DNA of 7,910 nucleotides from an uncultured Polyangiaceae bacterium (GCA_947258625.1 CAMYJN010000084.1:1-7910); one strand, 5' to 3'; counted from the first letter of the stretch, positions 1 through 6,525 are shown. A program made the numbers and translations. The notes: generated by a model from the letters alone, not told the origin.

Positions 1-1136
1 GTCACCGTGCTCCCTTCTTCGATGTCCTCGTCGACGTACAGGATGCCCGAGGTACCGGTCAGGCTCGAAGCGTCACTGAGGCCAGTCGCGTCGCTCAGGC
101 TCGACACGGCGTTCAGGCTGATCGACCTGCCGCTCAGCTGGGAACCCGCGTTGCTCAGCTGTGCGGTCGAGACTGAGACGGACGGGCTCGACGGCTGACG
201 CACCGCGTCCGAAGGAATGAAATGTTGGCCCGACGCCGAAGCTGTTTTCTGGAACGCGGCGTGTGCCTCTTTGTCGTTTGGGTTTAGTTGGAGGATGCGG
301 TGCAATGCGCTCATGCGCTCCTGCGGCCGATGCGCCTCGCGGTGAATGCGCGCGATTTCACGATAAACGCTGATGGCCTTGTCGGTCTGCGACAGCATCA
401 AGAAGGCCTCTGCGAGCAGCGAAAGGGTCGAAACGTCACGCGGATCCGCCTTGAAGCAAATTTGCAGCTTCGCGAGCGCGCGCTTGGGATCGCGACGCTC
501 AATGTATGTCTCGGCTAGCTCCCTTGCGACTTGGACATCGTTGCTGCGGTGATAAAGCAGCCGCTCAGCGACTTTGAGATAGTCCTCGAGTCGGCCTTGC
601 TCTTTCAATAACGACGCGCCTTGCTCGAATTCGTGTGCGGCGTCTTGCGTCCGCCCGGCTCGGGAGAGGGCCTCCGCGTACTTGATACGAACTGGAATGT
701 GTTCGGGATCGATCTCCACGATCTTGCCCAGCATCACCAAGGCCTGTTCGGTGTCCCCGGCACGCATGAAGGCGTTCGATACGTCTTCGAACACACTCAT
801 GGCATCGCTCACCAACTGCAGCTGTTCATACATTTCGCCAAGCCGCACCTGAGCGTCGAGTCGCGACGGGTCGAGCTTCAGAATCTGCTTGTAGACAGCG
901 ATGGCTTTCAGAAAGAAACCTTGCGCAGCGTAGTGGGTCGCGACGATCTCGTAGGTCTCGATCGCGGTGCCGCGGTTGCCAGCGCGCACGTGCAGGTCCC
1001 CGATCTTCAACAAGGAACGGACGTCGCGCTTGTCGGCGGCCACCAGCTTTTGATACTGGGCAATTGCCTTGTCGTATTGGCCGCGCGACTGGTACTTCCG
1101 CGCCGCGTCCAAGACCTTATTCCTGTTGATAGCCAA
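1..1136 (-). CDS. TPR-repeat protein, C-terminus cut by window edge
   Basis: The first 378 residues are visible and the reading frame stays open to the left edge. Residues about 8-300 form a chain of helical TPR-type repeats with typical signatures, such as QYDKAIAQYQKLVAADK (about 20-36), FFLKAIAVYKQILKLDP (74-90), TEQALVMLGKIVEIDP (129-144) and TDKAISVYREIARI (251-264). After about residue 305 it changes into a Ser/Leu/Ala/Gly-rich low-complexity stretch (about 315-365) and then an acidic segment (VDEDIEEG). No signal peptide is seen, so it is probably a cytoplasmic scaffold or adaptor. TPR proteins of this style are common in Myxococcota, where some relate to motility, but nothing here assigns a role. 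The start is taken as TTG at 1136: an in-frame stop lies at 1161-1163, AGGGG precedes TTG by only 2 nt, and the repeat fold begins at once. It is the last visible gene of the Roadblock-aroQ-accB-accC operon, 46 nt after accC. Confidence 0.85.
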   Translation of the reverse strand, partial: MAINRNKVLDAARKYQSRGQYDKAIAQYQKLVAADKRDVRSLLKIGDLHVRAGNRGTAIETYEIVATHYAAQGFFLKAIAVYKQILKLDPSRLDAQVRLGEMYEQLQLVSDAMSVFEDVSNAFMRAGDTEQALVMLGKIVEIDPEHIPVRIKYAEALSRAGRTQDAAHEFEQGASLLKEQGRLEDYLKVAERLLYHRSNDVQVARELAETYIERRDPKRALAKLQICFKADPRDVSTLSLLAEAFLMLSQTDKAISVYREIARIHREAHRPQERMSALHRILQLNPNDKEAHAAFQKTASASGQHFIPSDAVRQPSSPSVSVSTAQLSNAGSQLSGRSISLNAVSSLSDATGLSDASSLTGTSGILYVDEDIEEGSTV

Positions 1137-1148
1137 AGCCCCTGCTAA

Positions 1149-1200
1149 GCCCCCGTGCGTTCAGTACGCCCACACAAGTCTACTAATGCCGCACGGGGGC
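1149..1200 (-). repeat. Perfect 11-bp inverted repeat at accC/TPR-gene junction
   Basis: The arms GCCCCCGTGCG (1149-1159) and CGCACGGGGGC (1190-1200) are perfectly complementary and separated by 30 nt. In the direction of transcription the first arm is formed by the last codons of accC, the loop holds the accC stop, and the second arm ends 5 nt before the AGGGG preceding the TPR gene start. No run of T follows, so this is not a canonical Rho-independent terminator. It could act as an mRNA stability or processing element, an attenuator, or a structure limiting ribosome access to the TPR gene. The structure is certain as sequence; the function is inferred. Confidence 0.6.
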
Positions 1201-2547
1201 GGTCAACATGCGCTCGGGATGCAGCTCATCAAGGAATTTCGTGGAGATCCGGCCTTCCTCGAACGCGGGGTGCTCCAGAATCCTCTGATGCAGTGGAATG
1301 TTGGTCCGAATGCCTCCGATGATCGTCTCGCTGAGCGCTCGCCGCATCTTTGCGATTGCCTGCACACGTGTCGGTGCATGTACGATGAGCTTCGCGACCA
1401 AAGGGTCATAGTGCGGTGGTACGCGCCCCCCTCCATAGACGCCGCTATCGACGCGCACGCCGGTCCCGCCGGCCATGTGAAGCTCGGTGATGACGCCCGG
1501 CGAGGGTGCGAAGGTGTCCGGATCTTCGGCATTGATTCGGCATTCGATCGCGTGGCCGCGCGGCGTGAGCGGCTGCGCCGGGAGCTCCAAAGGTTGACCG
1601 TCGGCGATGCGAATCTGCTCGTTGATCAGGTCGATGCCCATGACGAGCTCGGTCACCGGATGCTCGACTTGGATTCGGGGGTTCATTTCGAGGAACGTCA
1701 GCTCGCCGCGTTCGTCGAGCAGAAACTCGAGCGTCCCGGCCGACAGGTAGCCGGCCTCGGCCATCGCGCGGCGGACGGTGACCGACATGTCCCTGCGCAT
1801 CTCATCGGTCAGCGCCACGCTCGGAGCCTCCTCCAGGATCTTCTGATGGCGCCGCTGAATCGAACACTCGCGCTCGCCCAAGACATGGATGTTGCCTTGT
1901 TTGTCCCCGAGGATTTGAAACTCGATGTGTCGTGGCCGCTCCAGGAACTTCTCGAAGTAAAGTGCGTCGTTTCCAAACGCGGCCCTCGATTCTGCGCGAG
2001 CCGTTTCAAACACCGCGCGCAGCCCTTCTTTCGAGTGCACCACGTGCATTCCGCGGCCACCACCGCCGCCCGAAGCTTTCAGGAGCACAGGGAAGCCTAG
2101 CCCCTCGGCCTTTCGAACCGCATCTTCGACGTCTTCGATGAGCTCGGTCCCATCGAGCGTTGGGAGCCCGAGCGACTTGGCCATCGCCCGCGCGCTCACC
2201 TTGTCGCCCCAGAGACGCATCTGTTCGGGCAGCGGCCCGATGAACTCGAGGCCGCACTGTGCGCAGGTTTCGGCAAATTCGGGGTTCTCCGACAGGAACC
2301 CGTAGCCCGGATGGACAGCATCGGCGCCCGTAATCTCAGCCGCCGCGATGATCGCCGGGATGTGCAGGTAGCTTCGGCTAGGCTCGGCGGGACCGATGCA
2401 GATGGCTTCGTCCGCCAGCCGGGTGTGTAATGCCTCGGTGTCGATTTCGCTGTGGACGGCGACGGTGCGTAGACCGAGCTCGCGACAGGTACGGATCACG
2501 CGAAGCGCGATCTCTCCACGATTCGCGATGAGGACTTTCTCAAACAC
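1183..2547 (-). CDS. accC: Biotin carboxylase subunit of acetyl-CoA carboxylase
   Basis: This cytoplasmic enzyme uses ATP and bicarbonate to carboxylate the biotin carried by AccB, the first half-reaction of malonyl-CoA formation for fatty acid synthesis. The 454 residues match the usual length of about 450. The N-terminal domain begins KVLIANRGEIALRV and contains HPGYGFLSEN (79-88). The ATP-grasp domain has K116 (GDKVSA), K157, the glycine-rich lid GGGGRGM (161-167), E199, H207 and K236 (RRHQK), with the metal and catalytic residues E274, E287, N289, R291 and VEHP (294-297). The C-terminal domain has ECRINAEDP (R337) and PPHYDPLVAKLI. All expected active-site residues are present, so it should be active. 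The start is GTG at 2547, 3 nt after the accB stop; the Shine-Dalgarno match is poor, so translation is probably coupled to accB. The transcarboxylase genes accA/accD are not in the window. Confidence 0.97.
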   Translation of the reverse strand: MFEKVLIANRGEIALRVIRTCRELGLRTVAVHSEIDTEALHTRLADEAICIGPAEPSRSYLHIPAIIAAAEITGADAVHPGYGFLSENPEFAETCAQCGLEFIGPLPEQMRLWGDKVSARAMAKSLGLPTLDGTELIEDVEDAVRKAEGLGFPVLLKASGGGGGRGMHVVHSKEGLRAVFETARAESRAAFGNDALYFEKFLERPRHIEFQILGDKQGNIHVLGERECSIQRRHQKILEEAPSVALTDEMRRDMSVTVRRAMAEAGYLSAGTLEFLLDERGELTFLEMNPRIQVEHPVTELVMGIDLINEQIRIADGQPLELPAQPLTPRGHAIECRINAEDPDTFAPSPGVITELHMAGGTGVRVDSGVYGGGRVPPHYDPLVAKLIVHAPTRVQAIAKMRRALSETIIGGIRTNIPLHQRILEHPAFEEGRISTKFLDELHPERMLTAPVRH

Positions 2548-2550
2548 AGC

Positions 2551-3003
2551 CTAGCCGATTTCGATTCGAAAGAGCCGGTCGCCGTATTCGACGGGCTTAC
2601 CGTTTTCGACGAGGACTTCGACGATCGTGCCTGCTGCCTCGGCCTCGATTTCGTTCATGAGCTTCATGGCTTCGACGATGCAAAGCACTTGCCCTTGCAC
2701 GACCGAATCACCGACATCGACGAATGGATCTCCGTCTGGTGAGGGCGCGCGATAGAACGTGCCGACGAAGGGCGAGGTGATGTAGGCGCCATCGTCATCC
2801 TCCGGAGCCGATGAAACGCCGACCGGCTCTGGGCCCTGCGCCGTGACGGGCGCCACCGATTCGACTGGTGCGGCGGCGGGCAAGGGTGCGGGGTCACGAC
2901 GCACCCGAATGCGATCGTCGTCATGCTCGACTTCGATCTCGGTGAGATTTGCTTCGTCGAGGAGCCGAATGAGCTCACGCAGTTGATCCAGGTCCAGCTT
3001 CAT
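2551..3003 (-). CDS. accB: Biotin carboxyl carrier protein of acetyl-CoA carboxylase
   Basis: The 150-residue protein carries covalently bound biotin between biotin carboxylase and the carboxyltransferase of acetyl-CoA carboxylase. Residues 1-36 form the helical N-terminal segment (LDQLRELIRLLDEANLTEIEVE). Residues about 37-72 are a flexible Pro/Ala/Glu linker. Residues 75-150 are the biotinyl domain, starting ITSPFVGTFYRAPSPDG with the extra 'thumb' loop typical of bacterial BCCP. The biotinylation site is K114 in EAMKLMNEI. Length matches the family. The ATG at 3003 follows GGGGA at 7 nt spacing. It lies 22 nt after aroQ and 3 nt before accC, an arrangement (aroQ-accB-accC) widespread in bacteria. 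The product needs BirA, which is not in this window. Confidence 0.97.
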   Translation of the reverse strand: MKLDLDQLRELIRLLDEANLTEIEVEHDDDRIRVRRDPAPLPAAAPVESVAPVTAQGPEPVGVSSAPEDDDGAYITSPFVGTFYRAPSPDGDPFVDVGDSVVQGQVLCIVEAMKLMNEIEAEAAGTIVEVLVENGKPVEYGDRLFRIEIG

Positions 3004-3025
3004 GGTGTTCCCCGGCGGCGTTTGA

Positions 3026-3481
3026 TCAGCCGGCAGCGTTCAGATAGTCGATTAGTGCACGGAGGCCAAGCGAGTAGCTGTTCTTTCCAAAGCCAATGAC
3101 AGAACCAATACACACCGCGGCGGTCACTGACTGATGACGAAACGATTCGCGCGCCGCGGTGTTTGAAACGTGCACTTCGACCACCGGCAGGCCGGTCGCC
3201 GAGATTCCATCACGCAAGGAAACGGAGGTGTGTGTGAGACCCCCCGGGTTGATCACGACGCCATCGAAGGAATCGCGCGCATCATGTAGCCAATCGATGA
3301 GCTGGCCTTCTTGATTCGACTGACGGCATTCGATCGTTGCGCCGAGGGCCTTGCCCAGCTTCTCGAGCGCCTTCTCGATGTCGTCCAGCGTCGTGGCACC
3401 GTAGACGTCGGGCTCGCGCGTACCCAGCAGGTTCAAGTTGGGCCCATTGAGGACCAAGACGCGTTTGACCGAAGCCGTCAT
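3026..3481 (-). CDS. aroQ: Type II 3-dehydroquinate dehydratase
   Basis: The enzyme converts 3-dehydroquinate to 3-dehydroshikimate, the third step of the shikimate pathway, by trans elimination in a dodecameric cytoplasmic enzyme. The 151 residues match the family. Visible motifs are LNGPNLNLLGTREPDVYG, holding catalytic R22 and Y27 (the tyrosine base), INPGGLTHTSVSLRD (N78, H84), the catalytic histidine H104 in EVHVSN, and R111/R115 in ARESFRHQS. The C-terminal region has SVIGFGKNSYSLGLRAL. Two small departures from the common NPGAYTHTS consensus (Ala to Gly, Tyr to Leu) lie beside conserved residues but not on the catalytic ones. The ATG at 3481 is 4 nt after the Roadblock stop and lacks a clear Shine-Dalgarno sequence, which suggests translational coupling. 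Confidence 0.96.
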   Translation of the reverse strand: MTASVKRVLVLNGPNLNLLGTREPDVYGATTLDDIEKALEKLGKALGATIECRQSNQEGQLIDWLHDARDSFDGVVINPGGLTHTSVSLRDGISATGLPVVEVHVSNTAARESFRHQSVTAAVCIGSVIGFGKNSYSLGLRALIDYLNAAG

Positions 3482-3485
3482 GGCG

Positions 3486-3842
3486 TCAGAGGTTTTCGAG
3501 CAGCTTGGCTACGCTCGTTCGGAGCAGGAAGCGCGCCTTGCCGACGTTTCCGCCTGGGGCAACTGCCAGCGCGACGAAGTATTCGTCGGTGAGCATCCGG
3601 ACGACGGTCGTGAGCCGCTCGGTCTGCACCGAGACCTCGTTTGTCCCACCGGTGTCGAGCATTTCGCCTGCCCGCTGAACGCCCTTGAGCACGACGCTGT
3701 ATTCCATGCCTACGGCTTCGATGTCGAACGGGCCGTCACCCGTGGAATATTGGTCGATCGCGATCCCGTCCGAGGCCATTAGCAGCCCGGCCACTCCGCC
3801 ATCGGTTCGATCGACGAGGTCTTGCAGTATCTCTTTGAACAT
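3486..3842 (-). CDS. Roadblock/LC7-domain protein
   Basis: This small cytoplasmic protein of 118 residues (from ATG at 3842) is built as one Roadblock/LC7 domain. It opens with a helix (MFKEILQDLVDRTDG), then a strand and turn GLLMASDGIAIDQY, a long central helix holding VGMEYSVVLKGVQRAGEML, the strands EVSVQTERLTTVVRMLTDEYFVALAVAP, and a final helix KARFLLRTSVAKLLENL. In bacteria such proteins form dimers and often bind or regulate small Ras-like GTPases, as MglB does with MglA, but no GTPase gene is present here. An upstream GTG at 3869 would add 9 residues, but ATG 3842 follows a strong GGAGGG and fits the domain start. It is first in the operon, 4 nt before aroQ. Family assignment is fairly sure; its function in an aroQ/acc operon is unknown. 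Confidence 0.85.
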   Translation of the reverse strand: MFKEILQDLVDRTDGGVAGLLMASDGIAIDQYSTGDGPFDIEAVGMEYSVVLKGVQRAGEMLDTGGTNEVSVQTERLTTVVRMLTDEYFVALAVAPGGNVGKARFLLRTSVAKLLENL

Positions 3843-3845
3843 CGG

Positions 3846-3851
3846 CCCTCC
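3846..3851 (-). promoter_or_regulatory. Ribosome binding site deciding the Roadblock gene start
   Basis: On the minus strand GGAGGG lies 3 nt before ATG at 3842 (core GGAGG with 4 nt spacing). The in-frame GTG at 3869 has no comparable site, so the shorter 118-residue product is preferred. Confidence 0.65.
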
Positions 3852-3858
3852 GCTTTGC

Positions 3859-3888
3859 AATTTCCGCACGGACCGCGGTTCCGGTCAA
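3859..3888 (-). promoter_or_regulatory. Possible promoter of the Roadblock-aroQ-accB-accC operon
   Basis: The 73-nt gap between the histidine kinase stop and the Roadblock ATG holds TTGACC (3888-3883), a good -35 match. It is followed after 17-18 nt by a poor -10 candidate, GGAAAT/GAAATT (3865-3859). A start just downstream would keep the GGAGGG site in the leader and exclude the upstream GTG codon. The -10 match is weak, so transcription could instead read through from the kinase operon, since no clear terminator separates them. Confidence 0.3.
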
Positions 3889-3915
3889 GTATCGCGTCGA
3901 GCGATCGGCTGCTTG

Positions 3916-5301
3916 CTAGCCGGCGTGGATCAGCTCGACGGTGAGGCCGCCGCCGTCCGTATCCCGGAGCTCGAGGCGAAGGCCGTGACGTTTGGCGACA
4001 TCGCTGGCGATATGAAGCCCAAGCCCCATCCCGTGCGGATGGCGGGTTCGTGCTTCACTTCCGCGAAAGGAGGGTTCGACGACCCGCTCGCGATCGGCGT
4101 GAGAAATGCCGGGGCCGTCGTCGACCACCCGCAACGTCCATTTCTTCGCGGACCCTTCGAGGATGACCGCCACGTGACCATCGGCTCGGTTGTAGCGAAT
4201 CGCGTTCTGAACGATGTTGCCCAGCGCCTGTTCGAGCAGGGTGAGATCGCCAGGAAACTCGATCGGAGTCTCGGGCACCGCGAGCTCCAGGCCGATCTGC
4301 TTCCGCTTCGCGATGGGCTGGTGTCTATCGACCACGCGCTCCACGACACGGTTCAAGTCGATCGGGTCTTGATGGCTCAACCCCTCATTGGCGTCGAGGC
4401 GCGCGGCGGCGTTGAGGTTGTGAAGAAGCGAACCGAGGTACTGCGACTCTTCGAGGCTCGGTAAGATCGCTTCGGCACCGAGCGCATCGCCTCCTTCGAT
4501 CCTCTGCTGGAGGGACACGAGGTGGCCTTGCAGGACGCTCAGCGGAAGCATCACGTCGTGCGTGGTATTCGCGATGTAATTGCGGAGCGCCGCCTCGCGT
4601 TCGCGCAATGAAGCAAGCTGCGCCTGGATCGTCTGACGGCTTTGCTCGAAGGCCACGCCGAGCTCGGCGATCTCGTCGTTGCCCTCGACTTGAATGGGCT
4701 CTTCGGACTCACTTCCGAGCCTGCGGACCGAATCGGTCAGCTGACGTACACGGCGCACAATCGGACCCGCAGCAAAGAGCGCAACGAGGATCACGACGAG
4801 TGCGACCAGAAATGCGGGCATCAGCACAGCGCCAGAGAACCAAGGAGGTGGCCCTTTGGAGCGCATGAGCAAGACCGAGCAGGGGCCTTCGTTCCAGGGC
4901 ATTCGAACCGCGATTTCCGTGCGGCGCTGATCGGGAGAGCGGTCGGTCGCAACGTCGCTCCCAGCGTTCAACTGCTTTGCAAGCTTCGACGGGAACGCGG
5001 GACTATCGGTGTTGGCGCTCACGAAATTCGCGTCGTAGGCGAAGACCCGATGCCGTGGAACTCGCTGGCGCGGAGGCCCAGGCGGCCGTCGAAGCCGCCG
5101 CGCGCCTCTGTCGCCCGGCCAACGTTCCGGGTTGGCTTCGCATCGCTCTCGGCCGCCAGACTCCATTCGATGCACCGCGGCTTCGGCTAGCGCATCCACC
5201 CGCATCTTCGACTGCCAACGCGACTGCGCCCAGCCGAGGAGCACCAGCAGGGAAATCGCGGCCAAGCCCAGGGTCACGGCCAATCGCGCCCGAAGCTTCA
5301 T
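3916..5301 (-). CDS. Membrane sensor histidine kinase
   Basis: The 461-residue inner-membrane kinase is the likely partner of the adjacent regulator. TM1 spans residues about 7-24. A periplasmic sensor domain follows (about 30-153), with RERCEANPERW, an Arg/Pro-rich stretch (about 64-85) and FAYDANFVSANTDSPAFP. TM2 is about 154-179, followed by a HAMP-like linker (IVRRVRQLTDSVRRL to about 225). The phosphoacceptor helix holds H248 in NTTHDVMLPLSVLQGHL, an uncommon H-box with HD in place of HE. The ATPase domain has the N-box N362-IVQN-AIRYN, the G1 box DDGPG (394-398) and the G2 box GMGLGL (424-429), so it looks catalytically complete. ATG 5301 is chosen because it overlaps the regulator stop as ATGA and follows GGGGA at 5 nt. 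An upstream in-frame start at 5334 would lie inside the regulator gene. Confidence 0.93.
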   Translation of the reverse strand: MKLRARLAVTLGLAAISLLVLLGWAQSRWQSKMRVDALAEAAVHRMESGGRERCEANPERWPGDRGARRLRRPPGPPRQRVPRHRVFAYDANFVSANTDSPAFPSKLAKQLNAGSDVATDRSPDQRRTEIAVRMPWNEGPCSVLLMRSKGPPPWFSGAVLMPAFLVALVVILVALFAAGPIVRRVRQLTDSVRRLGSESEEPIQVEGNDEIAELGVAFEQSRQTIQAQLASLREREAALRNYIANTTHDVMLPLSVLQGHLVSLQQRIEGGDALGAEAILPSLEESQYLGSLLHNLNAAARLDANEGLSHQDPIDLNRVVERVVDRHQPIAKRKQIGLELAVPETPIEFPGDLTLLEQALGNIVQNAIRYNRADGHVAVILEGSAKKWTLRVVDDGPGISHADRERVVEPSFRGSEARTRHPHGMGLGLHIASDVAKRHGLRLELRDTDGGGLTVELIHAG

Positions 5302-5966
5302 GCGTTCCCCGACAGGCGGTAACCGATGCCCCACACGGTTTCGAGCTGAATCGCATCCTTGCCGAGCTTGCTACGGAGCCGAGAGATGTGAACGTCGAGT
5401 GTCCTTCGGCTGCCGTCTTGCGCCGGGTCGAGCGCCGCGTCGACCAAGGCTTCCCGGGTGACCGCCGAACCTTTCCTTCGCGCGAGGAGGGCCAGGATTT
5501 CGAACTCGACCGGAGTCAGTGAAAGGGCTCCCGCCGAGTTGCTGCCTTCCCGGCGCTCCAGGTCGACCTGAATGGCTCCAACGACGAGGCGTTCGGTTCC
5601 GACGAGATTCGGGCGGCGCAGACAGGCCTGGATGCGCGCGACGAGCTCTTCGGGAAAGAACGGTTTGGTCACGTAGTCGTCGGCGCCGAGCTTGAGCCCG
5701 CGAATCTTGTCTGCCGTGTCGTCTCGTGCGCTCAGGATCAGGACCGGCACTTCGGACTTCACGCGGTAGCGTTTGAGCAAGTCCATCCCGTAGGTGCCGG
5801 GCAACATCAGGTCCAGGACGATGACGCGATAGTCGTCGGGATCGAGGTCGCGCGCCGCGTCGCCGTCCTGGACCCAGTGGGGGTCGAACCCTGCTTGTGA
5901 AAGAGTCTGTACCACTTGTTGGCCAAGAGAGACGTCATCTTCCACGAGCAGGATTCGATTGGACAC
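5298..5966 (-). CDS. OmpR/PhoB-family response regulator
   Basis: The 222-residue DNA-binding regulator is presumably phosphorylated by the kinase encoded next to it. The receiver domain (3-118) has the acidic pocket E9/D10/D11, the phosphoacceptor D52 (VLDLMLPG), S79 and K101 (VTKPF), with Y98 at the switch position. The winged-helix domain (about 125-220) shows LSLTPVEFEILALLARRKG, the recognition helix region RRTLDVHISRLRSKLG and ETVWGIGYRL, all typical of the OmpR/PhoB class. The GTG at 5966 follows AGGAA at 4 nt and lies 12 nt after the Spy-like stop. Its 3' end overlaps the kinase start by 4 nt. Gene order, with a Spy/CpxP-like gene first, resembles CpxP-CpxR-CpxA logic, but orthology to CpxR is not claimed. 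Candidate binding boxes are at 6472-6488 and 7296-7312. Confidence 0.96.
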   Translation of the reverse strand: MSNRILLVEDDVSLGQQVVQTLSQAGFDPHWVQDGDAARDLDPDDYRVIVLDLMLPGTYGMDLLKRYRVKSEVPVLILSARDDTADKIRGLKLGADDYVTKPFFPEELVARIQACLRRPNLVGTERLVVGAIQVDLERREGSNSAGALSLTPVEFEILALLARRKGSAVTREALVDAALDPAQDGSRRTLDVHISRLRSKLGKDAIQLETVWGIGYRLSGNA

Positions 5967-5978
5967 CGGGTTCCTCAG

Positions 5979-6419
5979 CTAGTTCCGGTCTGGAGAATTA
6001 TGGCGGTCGAAGCGCTGTTCCATTCGTTCGACCTTGTGCTCTCGCTTCAGCAATCGAAGATCCTCGCGCTGCTCGCAGCTGAGGTTCGCATAGATTTGGT
6101 CCTCGGTCGCAAAACGAAGCTCTTTCATGGCCGTGAATTTCTCTTTCCCGCGCGGCATGTCCCGGATCTCCTGACGCTGCGCTTGGGCTCGCTCCATGAT
6201 GGCGCGAATACTCGCTTCCTGCGAGTCGTTCAGGTTCAGACGTTGGGTCATCTCAGTCAGATGCGCCTCCATCTTTTCAGCTGACCAGGGTCCGCGCTCG
6301 CCGTGAGGTCCTCCGTGAGGACCCCCGTGCGCCAACGCAACGCCTCCGACGGTCAGCGCGATTGCCGCGACCCCCCCGAGCAGAGCGGCGACGATGGTTG
6401 CTTTGTTGATGAACTTCAT
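5979..6419 (-). CDS. Spy/CpxP-like periplasmic protein with His-rich N-terminus
   Basis: The 146-residue precursor has a signal peptide (K-containing start, hydrophobic 8-28, likely cleavage after ALA at 30). The mature protein begins HGGPHGGPHGERGPW, a His/Gly stretch that could bind metal ions such as zinc, copper or nickel. The rest is mostly charged alpha helix with two LTxxQ-type motifs, LNDSQ (63-67) and LSCEQ (113-117), the mark of the Spy/CpxP/ZraP family of small periplasmic chaperones and stress sensors. It probably acts as a periplasmic chaperone or as a feedback modulator of the kinase. The ATG at 6419 follows AAGGA with about 6 nt spacing. It is the first gene of the operon with the regulator and kinase, which supports the sensing role. 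A single cysteine (C115) lies inside the second motif. Family call is good; metal specificity is unknown. Confidence 0.88.
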   Translation of the reverse strand: MKFINKATIVAALLGGVAAIALTVGGVALAHGGPHGGPHGERGPWSAEKMEAHLTEMTQRLNLNDSQEASIRAIMERAQAQRQEIRDMPRGKEKFTAMKELRFATEDQIYANLSCEQREDLRLLKREHKVERMEQRFDRHNSPDRN

Positions 6420-6434
6420 GAGTTTTCCTTTCTC

Positions 6435-6449
6435 GGAGGTTCCGCCTCC
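6435..6449 (-). repeat. Small hairpin in the Spy-like gene leader
   Basis: GGAGG and CCTCC are separated by 5 nt, giving a 5-bp stem in the leader about 15 nt before the Shine-Dalgarno region. If transcription starts near 6450 it would lie at the very 5' end of the mRNA and could affect stability. It also masks a GGAGG that is not used for initiation. Function is inferred only. Confidence 0.3.
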
Positions 6450-6455
6450 TCATGA

Positions 6456-6488
6456 AGTAAAGGACTCGAACCTTAAGCGATTCTTAAC
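6456..6488 (-). promoter_or_regulatory. Response-regulator box and promoter of the Spy-like/regulator/kinase operon
   Basis: The minus strand reads GTTAAGAATCGCTTAAG (6488-6472), two TTAAG half-sites starting 11 bp apart. One-helical-turn direct repeats are the usual binding pattern of OmpR/PhoB-family regulators, and CpxR uses a related GTAAA repeat. A -10-like TTTACT (6461-6456) lies 10 nt downstream, which puts the box over the -35 position, as in activator-dependent promoters. The Spy-like ATG is about 52 nt from the box. Autoregulation by the adjacent regulator is inferred. Confidence 0.5.
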
Positions 6489-6525
6489 GCGGGCGGATTT
6501 TCTCGTTTTCCGCTAGTTTTAGCCG

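Noticed and set aside
621..2100. Long open frames on the plus strand (621-1148 and 1069-2100)
   Set aside because: They lie antisense to the TPR gene and accC, whose minus-strand products have clear family motifs. The plus-strand translations show no recognisable domain.
3865..3910. Short inverted repeats between kinase stop and Roadblock start as a terminator
   Set aside because: The stems are only about 5 bp and are not followed by a T tract on the transcribed strand, so they do not support a terminator.
5040..5150. Possible frameshift in the kinase periplasmic domain, where an Arg/Pro-rich stretch looks odd
   Set aside because: The same frame carries plausible sensor-domain sequence on both sides (RERCEANPERW and FAYDANFVSAN) and there is no stop, so natural variation in a linker is the simpler reading.
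3685..5522. Plus-strand open frames across the kinase and regulator genes (3685-4464, 4642-5190, 4977-5522)
   Set aside because: They are antisense to a complete histidine kinase and response regulator and arise from high GC content; composition is Arg/Ala/Pro-biased with no domains.
6282..6453. Short upstream open frame in the Spy-like leader starting ATG at 6453 on the minus strand
   Set aside because: It is out of frame with the Spy-like gene, has no Shine-Dalgarno sequence, and probably lies upstream of the transcription start suggested by the -10-like element.
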